Positions 17,457 to 25,700 of a DNA stretch of 40,148 bases are shown piece after piece. Origin of the DNA: Rhodospirillales bacterium (lineage in GTDB: Bacteria; Pseudomonadota; Alphaproteobacteria; Rhodospirillales_A; JACZKS01); the NCBI GenBank assembly GCA_018648445.1, contig JABGRG010000030.1, positions 1 through 40,148 of the forward strand, read 5' to 3'. How positions within the stretch are numbered: the first letter of the stretch is position 1; the number at the start of each line of letters is the position of its first letter. The notes below the pieces were generated by a model. That model did no database searches. It worked only from the letters and a program-made list of their open reading frames with translations, and was not told the DNA's origin. A program made the translations under genes and the position numbers.

Positions 17457-18713
17457 ATGAGCCAGAACACCCCCAAAGTTGTCGGTTTGAAAAAGTCTTT
17501 CGGTTTCGGTGATCGCCTCGGAACGGCCACGCCCGGCCATCTTGCAGCCTGCAAGCGAACCGAGTTCGTGCCCATTCTGGCCCAGCAATCCATCCGCGAG
17601 ATGGTGCGCACCGAGCGTTCCCCTACCGACGTCATGGTTGACGCCCAGAAGGCCATCGACGCCGACGGCTACACCAAACTCTGGGGCGCCGACGCCGATC
17701 ATTTGAAAACCATCGACGACATCAAAAGCACGCTGGACGCCGGTTTTTGTTTCTTCACCTTCGATCCGTCCGACCACGTGATCAACGAGGCCGACGAAAT
17801 GGGCGCCGATGAACTGGCCGCCGGAGAGAAGTCGCTGATCGGCGAGGGCGTGTTCGAAGGGTCCAGCCTGCGCGACCTGTACCTGGGAAAATCCTTCGAG
17901 ATCGCCGAAGGCTTCACGCTGGCCTATGACGAAGAATCCCTTCTGCGCGCCGCCGTCAAATACGGTCGCGCGCTGGCCCACTGCGGCACCATGGGCGCGG
18001 CGCTGAAATCCATGTCCGGCGACACGCCCTATGAGATCGAGATGTCGGTCGATGAATCCGAAGTGCCGACAACGTACCTCGAACATCTGTTCGTCTCGCA
18101 GGAACTGGACCGGCGCGGCGTTCCGGTCACCTCTCTGGCCCCGCGTTTCATCGGCGACTTCGAAAAGGGCGTCGATTACCGGGGCGACGTGAAGCTGTTC
18201 GAACAGTCCATCGCCAAACACGTGGCCATCGCCAAATTCTGCGGCCCCTATAAACTGAGCCTGCATTCGGGGTCCGACAAGTTCTCGGTCTATCCCATCT
18301 TCGGGCGGCTGTGTGGCGACCTTCTGCACGTGAAAACGGCGGGCACCAGCTATGTGGAAGCCTTGCGCGTTGTTGTGCGCACCAACAAGCCGTTGTTCAG
18401 GGAAATGGTCGAATATGCGCAAACCCGCTTCACCGAAGACTGCGCCACCTATCACATCAGCACCTCCCAGGCCGACGTCGACGCCATTAGCGGCACAGCC
18501 GACGCCGATCTGGAGCGCGTGCTGCTCGACGAAAACGAAGGCCGCCAGCTCATGCACGTCACCTACGGCTCGGTGCTCATCAACGGCAAGGCCGCCAACG
18601 GCAAACCGTTTGGCGAAAGCCTCACCGAAATCCTCGAGAACCACGACGACCTCCACATGGAGTTCATCGAACGCCACTTCGACAAGCATCTGGGGCTGCT
18701 GTTACAGGGGTAA
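17457..18713 (+). CDS. uxaE: Tagaturonate epimerase (UxaE family)
   Basis: A 418-residue cytoplasmic enzyme of the UxaE family, which interconverts D-tagaturonate and D-fructuronate in the hexuronate pathway of Thermotoga and others. Recognisable blocks are FGFGDRLGTATPGHLAA, PILAQQSIREMVRT, GADADHLKTIDD, the DPSDHV motif, MSVDESEVPTTYLEHLFV, and SLHSGSDKFSVYPIFGR followed by HVKTAGTSYVEAL. The conserved Asp and His residues in these blocks probably bind the metal. No other hexuronate gene (uxaC, uxaB, uxuA, transporter) is in the window, so the physiological substrate could differ. It is monocistronic and ends in a strong terminator. Confidence 0.82.
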   Translation: MSQNTPKVVGLKKSFGFGDRLGTATPGHLAACKRTEFVPILAQQSIREMVRTERSPTDVMVDAQKAIDADGYTKLWGADADHLKTIDDIKSTLDAGFCFFTFDPSDHVINEADEMGADELAAGEKSLIGEGVFEGSSLRDLYLGKSFEIAEGFTLAYDEESLLRAAVKYGRALAHCGTMGAALKSMSGDTPYEIEMSVDESEVPTTYLEHLFVSQELDRRGVPVTSLAPRFIGDFEKGVDYRGDVKLFEQSIAKHVAIAKFCGPYKLSLHSGSDKFSVYPIFGRLCGDLLHVKTAGTSYVEALRVVVRTNKPLFREMVEYAQTRFTEDCATYHISTSQADVDAISGTADADLERVLLDENEGRQLMHVTYGSVLINGKAANGKPFGESLTEILENHDDLHMEFIERHFDKHLGLLLQG

Positions 18714-18736
18714 CTTCCAGAGGTATTCTTTAAACG

Positions 18737-18767
18737 AACGGCGGTCGCAATGGCCGCCGTTTTTTTG
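18737..18767 (+). terminator. Rho-independent terminator after uxaE
   Basis: An 8-bp stem AACGGCGG (18737-18744) with CCGCCGTT (18754-18761), extendable with wobble pairs, is followed by a run of seven or more T. Confidence 0.92.
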
Positions 18768-18839
18768 TACGCCGAGCGCAGCGCGGCAACTGGGGCCACC
18801 CCGGCCCGCAGTCCGCGCGCCGCGAATTGCTTCCATCCA

Positions 18840-19184
18840 TCACAGGTGTGTCTCCCGGCTGTCGTCCGGAGCCTGGGCTCGATCATGCATTCCATAGTCC
18901 CGAATGACTCCGGCGATGCGCAGTCGATAGTTCTCGAACAGGGTTGCCCGCGCCCTGGACTGAGCGGCTCTGTGGGCCCGAATGTTCCGCCAGGCCTCGA
19001 TTGCCGATTCGTCGGCAAAGAACGAGAGCGACAGAAACTTGTTTTCGTTCGTCAAGCTCTGGAACCGCTCGATCGAAATAAACCCGTCGATCTCCTCCAG
19101 GAGTGGGCGCAGCGCTGCGGCGGCGTCGAGATAGTGCTGCCTCTGCCCCGGCCTGGGCTCGACCTCGAAGATGACCGCTATCAT
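18840..19184 (-). CDS. Antibiotic biosynthesis monooxygenase (ABM) domain protein
   Basis: A 114-residue ABM-fold protein (dimeric alpha-beta barrel), recognised by MIAVIFEVEPRPGQRQHYLDAAAALRPLLEEIDGFISIERFQSL and the W-R-N-I-R-A-H segment before the last helix. ABM proteins include cofactorless monooxygenases, haem-degrading enzymes and small-molecule reductive partners, so the reaction is unknown. Its ATG overlaps the stop of the upstream NIPSNAP gene by 4 bp, making a tight two-gene unit probably controlled by the divergent ArsR-type regulator. Confidence 0.82.
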   Translation of the reverse strand: MIAVIFEVEPRPGQRQHYLDAAAALRPLLEEIDGFISIERFQSLTNENKFLSLSFFADESAIEAWRNIRAHRAAQSRARATLFENYRLRIAGVIRDYGMHDRAQAPDDSRETHL

Positions 19185-19510
19185 GGTTCCGCCGTCCGCC
19201 CGTGCGGTGCAGAGGCCAGCGTCAGAAAGGTACGATCTTCACGCAGGAGAAACTTCTCCCGTTGAGCGAACTCGTAATTTTCACGGCCGAGCGGGTCCGC
19301 CGCGAGGCGCGCGCGATAGACCTCGTAGGCGGCAAGGCTCTCAATGCTGTAGACGCCATAGGCGAGCGTGCTGCTGCCTTCATTCGGTGCGAAGTAACCG
19401 ACCAGATCGGCGCCGCAACGCGGAATCGCTTCGCCCCAGTTGCGGGCGTACTGGGCGAATTCGGCGTTCTTGGTCGGGTCAATGTGGTATCGGATGAAAC
19501 AGGTGAGCAT
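19181..19510 (-). CDS. NIPSNAP family protein
   Basis: A 109-residue alpha-beta barrel protein of the NIPSNAP family, distantly related to ABM proteins: MLTCFIRYHIDPTKNAEFAQYARNWGEAIPRCGADLVGYFAPNEGSSTLAYGVYSIESLAAYEVYRARL. Bacterial members are found with ABM proteins and small regulators, but no reaction is established. It is the first gene of a two-gene operon with the ABM protein. Its upstream region, 71 bp long, is shared with the divergent ArsR-type gene and contains an inverted repeat. GGAGATCACCC gives the ribosome-binding site. Confidence 0.82.
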   Translation of the reverse strand: MLTCFIRYHIDPTKNAEFAQYARNWGEAIPRCGADLVGYFAPNEGSSTLAYGVYSIESLAAYEVYRARLAADPLGRENYEFAQREKFLLREDRTFLTLASAPHGRTAEP

Positions 19511-19553
19511 GGGTGATCTCCTATGTGTAGCGAGGGTTCTACCATATTGCGAT

Positions 19554-19568
19554 ACGAAAATGCTTCGT
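19554..19568. promoter_or_regulatory. Candidate operator in the NIPSNAP/ArsR divergent region
   Basis: ACGAA-N5-TTCGT is a perfect interrupted palindrome between two divergent genes, one encoding an ArsR-type repressor. It lies about 13 bp before the regulator start, flanked by CCATA (19542-19546) and TATGG (19570-19574). Its position suggests autoregulation plus control of the NIPSNAP/ABM pair. Confidence 0.4.
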
Positions 19569-19581
19569 CTATGGTCGAACT

Positions 19582-20292
19582 ATGAAAGAAGGCCCTAACA
19601 TTGTGCTCATCGGATCGTTGATCGGAGATCCCGCGCGCGCGAACATGCTGACCGCACTAATGAGCGGCAAGGCGCTAACGGCGAGTGAACTTGCCGGCGA
19701 GGCGAACATTACGCTACAAACCGCAAGCGCACATCTGAAGCGCCTTGAAGCTGGTGGTCTTGTCCAACAGCGCAAGCAAGGGCGACACCGCTATTTCTCG
19801 TTGGCTGATGCTGATGTCAGCGATGTACTTGAGGCGGTCATGGGATTGGCCGCGAAGCGCGGACACCTGCGAACGCGGATGGGCCCGAGCGACCTGGCTT
19901 TGCGAAAGGCAAGGGTCTGCTACGATCACCTGGCGGGAGAGTTCGGCGTCCGCATGTTCGACAGCCTTGTGTCCCGAGGATATCTTGTGACGAGAGGGGA
20001 AGACCTTGCGCTGACAGGCGCCGGACGATCGTTCGTTTCAGACTTCGGTATCAGCATCGACATCCTCTCGACAGGCCGTAGACCACTCTGCAAGTCTTGC
20101 CTGGACTGGAGCGCGCGGCGCACACATCTGGCCGGCGCGCTTGGCGCGGCTCTACTCAGCCGGTTCTACCAGGAATCCTGGGCCGTGAGATTGGAGGGCT
20201 CGAGGACGGTCGAGTTCTCCAGCTCGGGCGAGACTAGGTTCACCGCGCTCTTCCCTGTCTCGAATTCCGGGGTAGCTCAGATTGCTAATTAG
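19582..20292 (+). CDS. ArsR-type winged-helix transcriptional regulator
   Basis: A 236-residue regulator. The N-terminal winged helix (about 10-95) shows DPARANMLTALMSGKALTASELAGEANITLQTASAHLKRLEAGGLVQQRKQGRHRYFSLADADV, a clear ArsR/HTH_20 pattern. The C-terminal 130 residues are not the short ArsR tail but a separate domain containing CYDHLAGEFGVRMFDSLVSRGYL and a CKSC pair near the end (PLCKSCLDWSARR), which could bind a metal or sense redox. This long form is common beside small alpha-beta barrel proteins such as its divergent NIPSNAP/ABM neighbours. Base use seems less biased than in flanking genes, suggesting transfer of the three-gene block (inference). Confidence 0.88.
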   Translation: MKEGPNIVLIGSLIGDPARANMLTALMSGKALTASELAGEANITLQTASAHLKRLEAGGLVQQRKQGRHRYFSLADADVSDVLEAVMGLAAKRGHLRTRMGPSDLALRKARVCYDHLAGEFGVRMFDSLVSRGYLVTRGEDLALTGAGRSFVSDFGISIDILSTGRRPLCKSCLDWSARRTHLAGALGAALLSRFYQESWAVRLEGSRTVEFSSSGETRFTALFPVSNSGVAQIAN

Positions 20293-20439
20293 TGGGATCA
20301 AAGGAACTGGTCCCTTCGCGGGTCTGGGCGGAATCCGGTTCTTTCTTTGAAAATTGCGTTCACGCGCCACGGTTCGCAGCACTCCCGCTTGGTCGCGAGT
20401 CGCTTCGCTCCGGGGTTGTCCGCTAACCCCATGCGGGTA

Positions 20440-21843
20440 TCAGGGCGTCCCCCCCACCACGATCTGGGCGGTTTGGTCGCGGCCGTAGTAGCGGCGCGCG
20501 TAGTAGGTCATGGTTCGTTGCAGGTAACCCGCCAATTCGGGGTAGGTGACTTGTCCGTCGCCGTTGCCGTAGGGGTTCTTGTCGGCTTCGCCGCCCATGC
20601 CCATGAGATAGTATTTGGTGAACAGGCTGTGGGCTTTGTTCTTCTCCCACGAGGCGACTTCCTGGGGGGCTCCGGCGGAGATCACGGTTACGCCGGACGG
20701 CACCGTTACTTTCCGCGGGCGCGCGTAGATGGCGGAAGCCGCGTCGATGACCGTGCCCGCCTGACTGGCGCCGGAAAAGCACGCCTCCAGCACCACCGTG
20801 GTCGACTTGGCGGGAAGCTGGCCCAAGTTGCGATAAAGGGTGTCCAGCGAATAGCCGCTCAGTTGGATGCGCGAGCCGTCGGCGTCGACGGGAACCAGAT
20901 AGCTGGTTCCTTCGTTGGCGGCGGGCGCGCCGTGTCCGGCATAATAGATCCATACCTTTGAAACGCCCGGAACCACCCAGTCGTATAGCTGCCCCCGGTG
21001 ATCCGACGAGGTTCCGAACACGCGGGCCATCTGTGCGCCGGTGGCGTCGCGCAATTGGATGACGTTGCCCTCGCGCACGCCAAGGGCCCGGGTCACGTAG
21101 CGCATGAAGCCCGCGGCGTCGGCATAGGCCGGATCCACGTTAGGCACGTCGTTTCCGTGCCGGGCGTAGTCGGCATTGCCGATGATCACGGCGATGTCGT
21201 CGGGGCGCTGTGCAACCGGTTTGAAGGTTACAGCCACGGGGGTTTCAGAAAAGCGGGTTTGGGCCGTCTGGGTCGTCTGTGCGGTTCGTTGGGGGGGCGG
21301 AGGCGGTGGCGGGCTCGGTGCTCGGGCAACAACCGGCTGCGATGGCGCGTCCAGCGACACCCTCACCGTCAAAGAGCCGCCGTTGTCGCTGACGCCCGCG
21401 AATTCCTCATTCATGTTCAGGAACAGGGTACCGTCACGATCCGCCGTCAATTCGCGGTATACGCCGATGGGAAACGGCGCCCCGGTTTCACCGATCTTGC
21501 CGATCAGTTTCTGGTGCGGATGACCGACCAGCACGCGCCCGATATCCCACGCCGGGCAAAGCAGTCCATACATGCCCTCGCCCTCGGGTCCCGTGGGCAC
21601 ACACGTAGGCGCCGCCTGCCAGCGCCCCTCTGCGCGAATGCGGTAGCGGTGGCCGCGTTCGACCATCACACCCGAATTTCGCCATTCACCGGCGTTGGCC
21701 AGGACGTTGCTGGTCGTTTCCGTATCGCCGCCGGTATTGAGGCGTGTGGCCTGCACCGAGTCTGAATATTGCACAGTCTGACAACCAGCAACGGCAACCA
21801 ACACCAACGGCGCCAAGATGGTCACAACACAAATATGTCTCAT
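20440..21843 (-). CDS. Caspase-like (peptidase C14) lipoprotein with PA-IL-like lectin domain
   Basis: A 467-residue lipoprotein. The signal peptide ends in the lipobox VAGC with Cys21. Residues about 45-165 resemble the PA-IL/LecA galactose-lectin beta-sandwich: GEWRNSGVMVERGHRYRI, GKIGETGAPFPIG, DGTLFLNMNE and DNGGSLTVRV. A Pro-rich linker (178-184) leads to a caspase p20-like domain with DIAVIIGNADY, the catalytic His304 in YYAGHG, and Cys355 in LEACFSGAS. Near the C-terminus GNGDGQVTYPEL (426-437) resembles an EF-hand-type calcium loop, relevant because many metacaspases need calcium. ATG 21843 is chosen for its lipoprotein signal and the GAGGGAAGA upstream; an in-frame earlier start would bury the signal. 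Substrate and role are unknown. It is divergent from a sigma-54-controlled Sel1 gene. Confidence 0.85.
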   Translation of the reverse strand: MRHICVVTILAPLVLVAVAGCQTVQYSDSVQATRLNTGGDTETTSNVLANAGEWRNSGVMVERGHRYRIRAEGRWQAAPTCVPTGPEGEGMYGLLCPAWDIGRVLVGHPHQKLIGKIGETGAPFPIGVYRELTADRDGTLFLNMNEEFAGVSDNGGSLTVRVSLDAPSQPVVARAPSPPPPPPPQRTAQTTQTAQTRFSETPVAVTFKPVAQRPDDIAVIIGNADYARHGNDVPNVDPAYADAAGFMRYVTRALGVREGNVIQLRDATGAQMARVFGTSSDHRGQLYDWVVPGVSKVWIYYAGHGAPAANEGTSYLVPVDADGSRIQLSGYSLDTLYRNLGQLPAKSTTVVLEACFSGASQAGTVIDAASAIYARPRKVTVPSGVTVISAGAPQEVASWEKNKAHSLFTKYYLMGMGGEADKNPYGNGDGQVTYPELAGYLQRTMTYYARRYYGRDQTAQIVVGGTP

Positions 21844-21930
21844 CGGCTCTTCCCTCGATCCCGGTAATTGCGACCGATTATACATCGGATGGCCTGCACG
21901 GTGTGCCAACATTTAGATGAACCGAGAGAT

Positions 21931-21946
21931 TGGCACGGAACTTGCG
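21931..21946 (+). promoter_or_regulatory. Sigma-54 (RpoN) promoter of the Sel1-repeat gene
   Basis: TGGCACGGAACTTGC (21931-21945) matches the -24/-12 consensus TGGCACG-N4-TTGC exactly, with the GG and GC at correct spacing. The predicted transcript starts near 21957, about 40 nt before ATG 21998. The activator binding site is not identifiable by eye. Confidence 0.75.
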
Positions 21947-21997
21947 GAATTGGCGTACCGACGAACGGTCTTTGAAATTTGCGGTACGGAGAGATTG

Positions 21998-22585
21998 ATG
22001 TTTAGGTTTTTTATTGGTTCGCTGTTTTCCCTGCTCTTGGCTTTCCCGGCTGCCGCCGACTATTCGGCCGGCGCAACCGCGTACGGTAATCGCGATTACG
22101 AGAAGGCGCGTCAGGAATACCTCGCCAGCGCGGAAGTTGGAGACCCTCGGTCCCAGTTCGGTTTGGCGGTGATGTATCACACGGGCAAAGGGGTTGCGAA
22201 AGACTACGCGAAGGCCCGGGAATGGTACGATAAAGCCGCCACGCAAGGGTATGCGAAGGCTCAGAATAACCTGGGAATTATGTATCGCCGCGGCCATGGC
22301 GTTGAGCGCAATCCTCGTGAAGCGTTTACGTGGATTTGGATGGCGGCGATGCAAGGGTACGCGCGCGCCGAAAAGAACCTGGCCGAAATGTACATGCAGG
22401 GTGAAGGCGTCGCCAAGGACCTGCCGCTGGCCTATGCCTGGCTGGAATTTGCCATGACGGACCTGCCCGGAAAAATCCGGGCCAAAGCAGAAAACAGAAG
22501 AAACAAGATCGTCGCCGAGCTTTCGGACAGCGAAGTCAAGCGTGCCAAGCGCATGGCCAAGGCATTGCGGGACGCGCGCGGGTAA
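21998..22585 (+). CDS. Secreted Sel1-repeat (SLR) protein
   Basis: A 195-residue protein with a signal peptide (MFRFFIGSLFSLLLAFPAAADYS) and three to four Sel1-like repeats: DPRSQFGLAVMYHTGKGVAKDYAKAREWYDKAATQG, AKAQNNLGIMYRRGHGVERNPREAFTWIWMAAMQG, and ARAEKNLAEMYMQGEGVAKDLPLAYAWLEFAM. These alpha-alpha superhelices serve as protein-interaction scaffolds in the periplasm or envelope. A basic C-terminal tail follows. ATG 21998 was chosen because it starts the signal peptide and has GGAGAG upstream; an in-frame ATG at 21917 lies upstream of the likely transcript start. Its sigma-54 promoter implies control by an enhancer-binding protein, typical of nitrogen, motility or envelope-stress responses. 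Confidence 0.85.
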   Translation: MFRFFIGSLFSLLLAFPAAADYSAGATAYGNRDYEKARQEYLASAEVGDPRSQFGLAVMYHTGKGVAKDYAKAREWYDKAATQGYAKAQNNLGIMYRRGHGVERNPREAFTWIWMAAMQGYARAEKNLAEMYMQGEGVAKDLPLAYAWLEFAMTDLPGKIRAKAENRRNKIVAELSDSEVKRAKRMAKALRDARG

Positions 22586-22655
22586 TTACCCGAACCCACG
22601 CCCCGTATTCGTTTGGCCCTATGTTCGTCGGGACTTTCTCATTTTTCATCGCAAA

Positions 22656-22672
22656 TTGCGAATAATTCGCAA
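22656..22672. repeat. Inverted repeat between convergent genes
   Basis: TTGCGAAT-A-ATTCGCAA is a perfect 8+1+8 palindrome between the Sel1 gene and metH. As RNA it could form a 6-bp stem with a 5-nt loop on either strand, but no T-run follows, so a terminator role is weak. The 12-mer TGCGAATAATTC also occurs at 6921-6932. Confidence 0.5.
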
Positions 22673-22729
22673 GTACGAAGCACCGCGCAGACTGCGGGCC
22701 TCAACGGCCCCAGTCGCGACGCCCGCCCC

Positions 22730-25700
22730 TTAAACCGAGAAATACTTCGCCTGAGGATGCAAGACGACCAGGGCCGAGGTTGATTGTTCCGGATGCAACT
22801 GATCCTCGTCAGCCATGTCGACGCCGATGCGCTCCGCGCCCAGCAGGTCCAGCAGGGCGCGCTGGTCGGCCACATTGGGGCAAGCCGGGTAACCGAACGA
22901 GAAACGCGAGCCGCGATACTCCTGCTTCAATAGCTTGCCCATATCCCGCGCGTCCTCGGCGGCGAAGCCCAGTTCGGCGCGGATACGTTTGTGGACATAT
23001 TCGGCCAGCGCCTCGGCGATTTCAACGCCTAGTCCATGCAGATACAGGTAATCCTGATAGCGGTTGTCGCCGAACCAATTGCGGGCCACATCGCTGGCGC
23101 GCTGGCCGGCGGTAACCACCTGCATTCCGATCACGTCACGCGCGCCGTCATCGACATCACGGAAGAAATCGGCGATGCACAGCCCGCCTTCCCTGGCCTG
23201 CCGGGGAAAAGCAAAACGCGCGGCTTCGGTCTGTCCGTCTTCGCCAAACAATACGACGCTATTGCCCTCGGACGCGCACGGCCAGTAGCCGTAGACGGCC
23301 TGCGGCTGAAGGATGTCTTCGGCCTCACAGGTTTCCAGCATGCGCGCGAGGATGGGTTTGACCTCTTTGGCCGCCCAGTCGCGCCATTCGTCGCGCGACC
23401 TTCCTTGCTTTTTGAAACCCCAATGGAACTGATAGAGCATGACCTCGTTCAAGAAAGGCAAAAGCGCGCGCGGCGAGACGCGTTCCAACAACTTGGGCCC
23501 CCAAAACGGCGGTGTCGCAACCTCGATATCGGCATGCAGATCGGCCCGGCGCAGGCGGATTTCCTCCATGTCGACCGGTCTTGTGGTGATGGGTTGGACT
23601 TCGCGGCCGAGCTCGCGCTTTTTGCTGGAAGGACGGGCCGCGCGTTTTTCACCCGCTGCCGTCACATGGTCGCTAAACACGCCGGTTCTCACCTTGTCCA
23701 TCAGTGACAGCCCGTCGAACGCGTCACGCGCGTAGGCCACGCCGCCGTCGCCATAAGCCGCCCGGCAGTCTTCCTCGACGTATTTGCGCGTAAGCGCCGC
23801 ACCGCCCAACAGCACCGGCACGTCAACGCCTTCGCGGGTCATCTCGGTCAGGTTTTCGCGCATGATGACCGTGGACTTCACCAGCAGGCCCGACATGCCG
23901 ACTGCATCGGCGGTGTGTTCCTTGGCCGCCGCCACGATGTTGGCGATGGGCTGCTTGATGCCCAGATTGACCACCCGATATCCGTTATTGGTCAGAATGA
24001 TATCGACCAGGTTCTTGCCAATGTCGTGAACGTCGCCCTTCACTGTGGCCAGCACGATGGTTCCCTTTTGCGAGCCTTCGGCTTTTTCCATGAAGGGTTC
24101 CAGATGGGCCACCGCCGCCTTCATGGTTTCCGCCGATTGCAAAACGAAGGGAAGCTGCATCTTGCCCGAACCGAACAATTCGCCGACCACCTTCATGCCG
24201 TCCAGCAGGATGTCGTTGACGATTGATAAGGGCGCGTGGGCCTGCATGGCCTCGTCCAGATCGCCATCCAGACCGACCCGGTCGCCATCGACGATACGGT
24301 GCTTGAGGCGTTCTTCAACGCTGGCGGGGGCTTTTTTCTCTTCTTCGACCTCGTCAACGCGGTCTACGAACAGCGTCATGTATTCGGTCAGCGGGTCGTA
24401 ACCGTCTTTGCGGCGGTCATAAATCAGGTCCTCGGTGATGCGAACCTCTTCTGCGGGAATGCGGTGCAGGGGCAGAATCTTGGACACATGGACAATGGCC
24501 CCGGTCATGCCGCGCTTGAGCGCATGATCCAGAAACACCGAATTCAGCACATGCCGCGAGGCCATTTTCAAACCGAACGACACGTTGGACAGGCCCAGCA
24601 CGATCTGGCACTCGGGCAGTTCTGTGGCGATGGCCTCGATGGCGTCCAGGGTATTGAGGGCCAGCTTGCGATCATCCTCGTTGCCGGTGCAGATGGTAAA
24701 CGTCAGGGGATCAATCAGCAGGTCAGACGCGGGCAGGCCGTGCTTCACGCAGGCGAATTCGTAGAGGCGCTTGGCGATGGCCAGCTTGCTTTTCGCATCC
24801 TTGGCCATGCCGTCTTCGTCGATGGTCAGGGCGACAACGGCGGCGCCGAAACGACGCGCCAGTTCAAGGCGCTTGGCCGCCGGTTCCTCGCCGTCCTCGA
24901 AATTGATGGAATTGATGATGGCCTTGCCGCCATACAATTTGAGCGCCGTTTCCAATACGTCCAGTTCGGTGGAATCGATGACCAGCGGAGCGCTCACCGC
25001 GCCGCGCATGCGCGAAACCACTTCCGTCATGTCGGACGCTTCGTTGCGCCCCACATAGGCCGTGCAGATATCCAGCGCGTGGCTGCCTTCGCCCACCTGG
25101 GCGCGGCCCGTGGCGATGCAGCCGTCCCAGTCCTCGGCATCCTGAAACTCGCGGAATTTCTTGGAGCCATTGGCGTTGCACCGTTCGCCGATGGAAAAGA
25201 ACGCGTTTTCCTGACGCAGGGCGGCCTGCGAATAAAGCGAGGCCACGGCGGGAACCCAGTGAATGTCGCGCCGCACCGGAACCGGGCGGAGACGCGCGCC
25301 GCCCGCCCGCGTGCGCAGCATATCGTCCAGTGCCGCAATGTGGGTTTCGTCGGTACCACAGCAACCGCCGATGATGTTGACGCCGTCTTCCTCGATGAAG
25401 CGTCCGACCCATTGGGAAAATTCGGTCGCGCCCAGCGGATAACTGGCCTTGCCGTCGACCAGTTCGGGCAGGCCCGCGTTGGGCTGAACCGAAATCAGCG
25501 CGGGCCAGTTTTCCGACAGCCACCGCACGTGCTCGGCCATTTCCTGCGGGCCGGTGGCGCAGTTCAAGCCCAACAGGTCCACGTCCATGGCCTGAATGGT
25601 GGTAGCGGCGGCGGCGATGTCGGAACCAACCAGCAAGGTGCCGGTGGTTTCGACGGTGACCTGAACAAAAATGGGCAGATCCACCCCGGCTTCCGCCCGC

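Noticed and set aside
20265..20300. tRNA-like start (TCCGGGGTAGCTCAG) at the end of the ArsR-type gene
   Set aside because: The D-stem does not close, there is no anticodon stem, and no matching acceptor 3' strand follows. It is coding sequence of the regulator.
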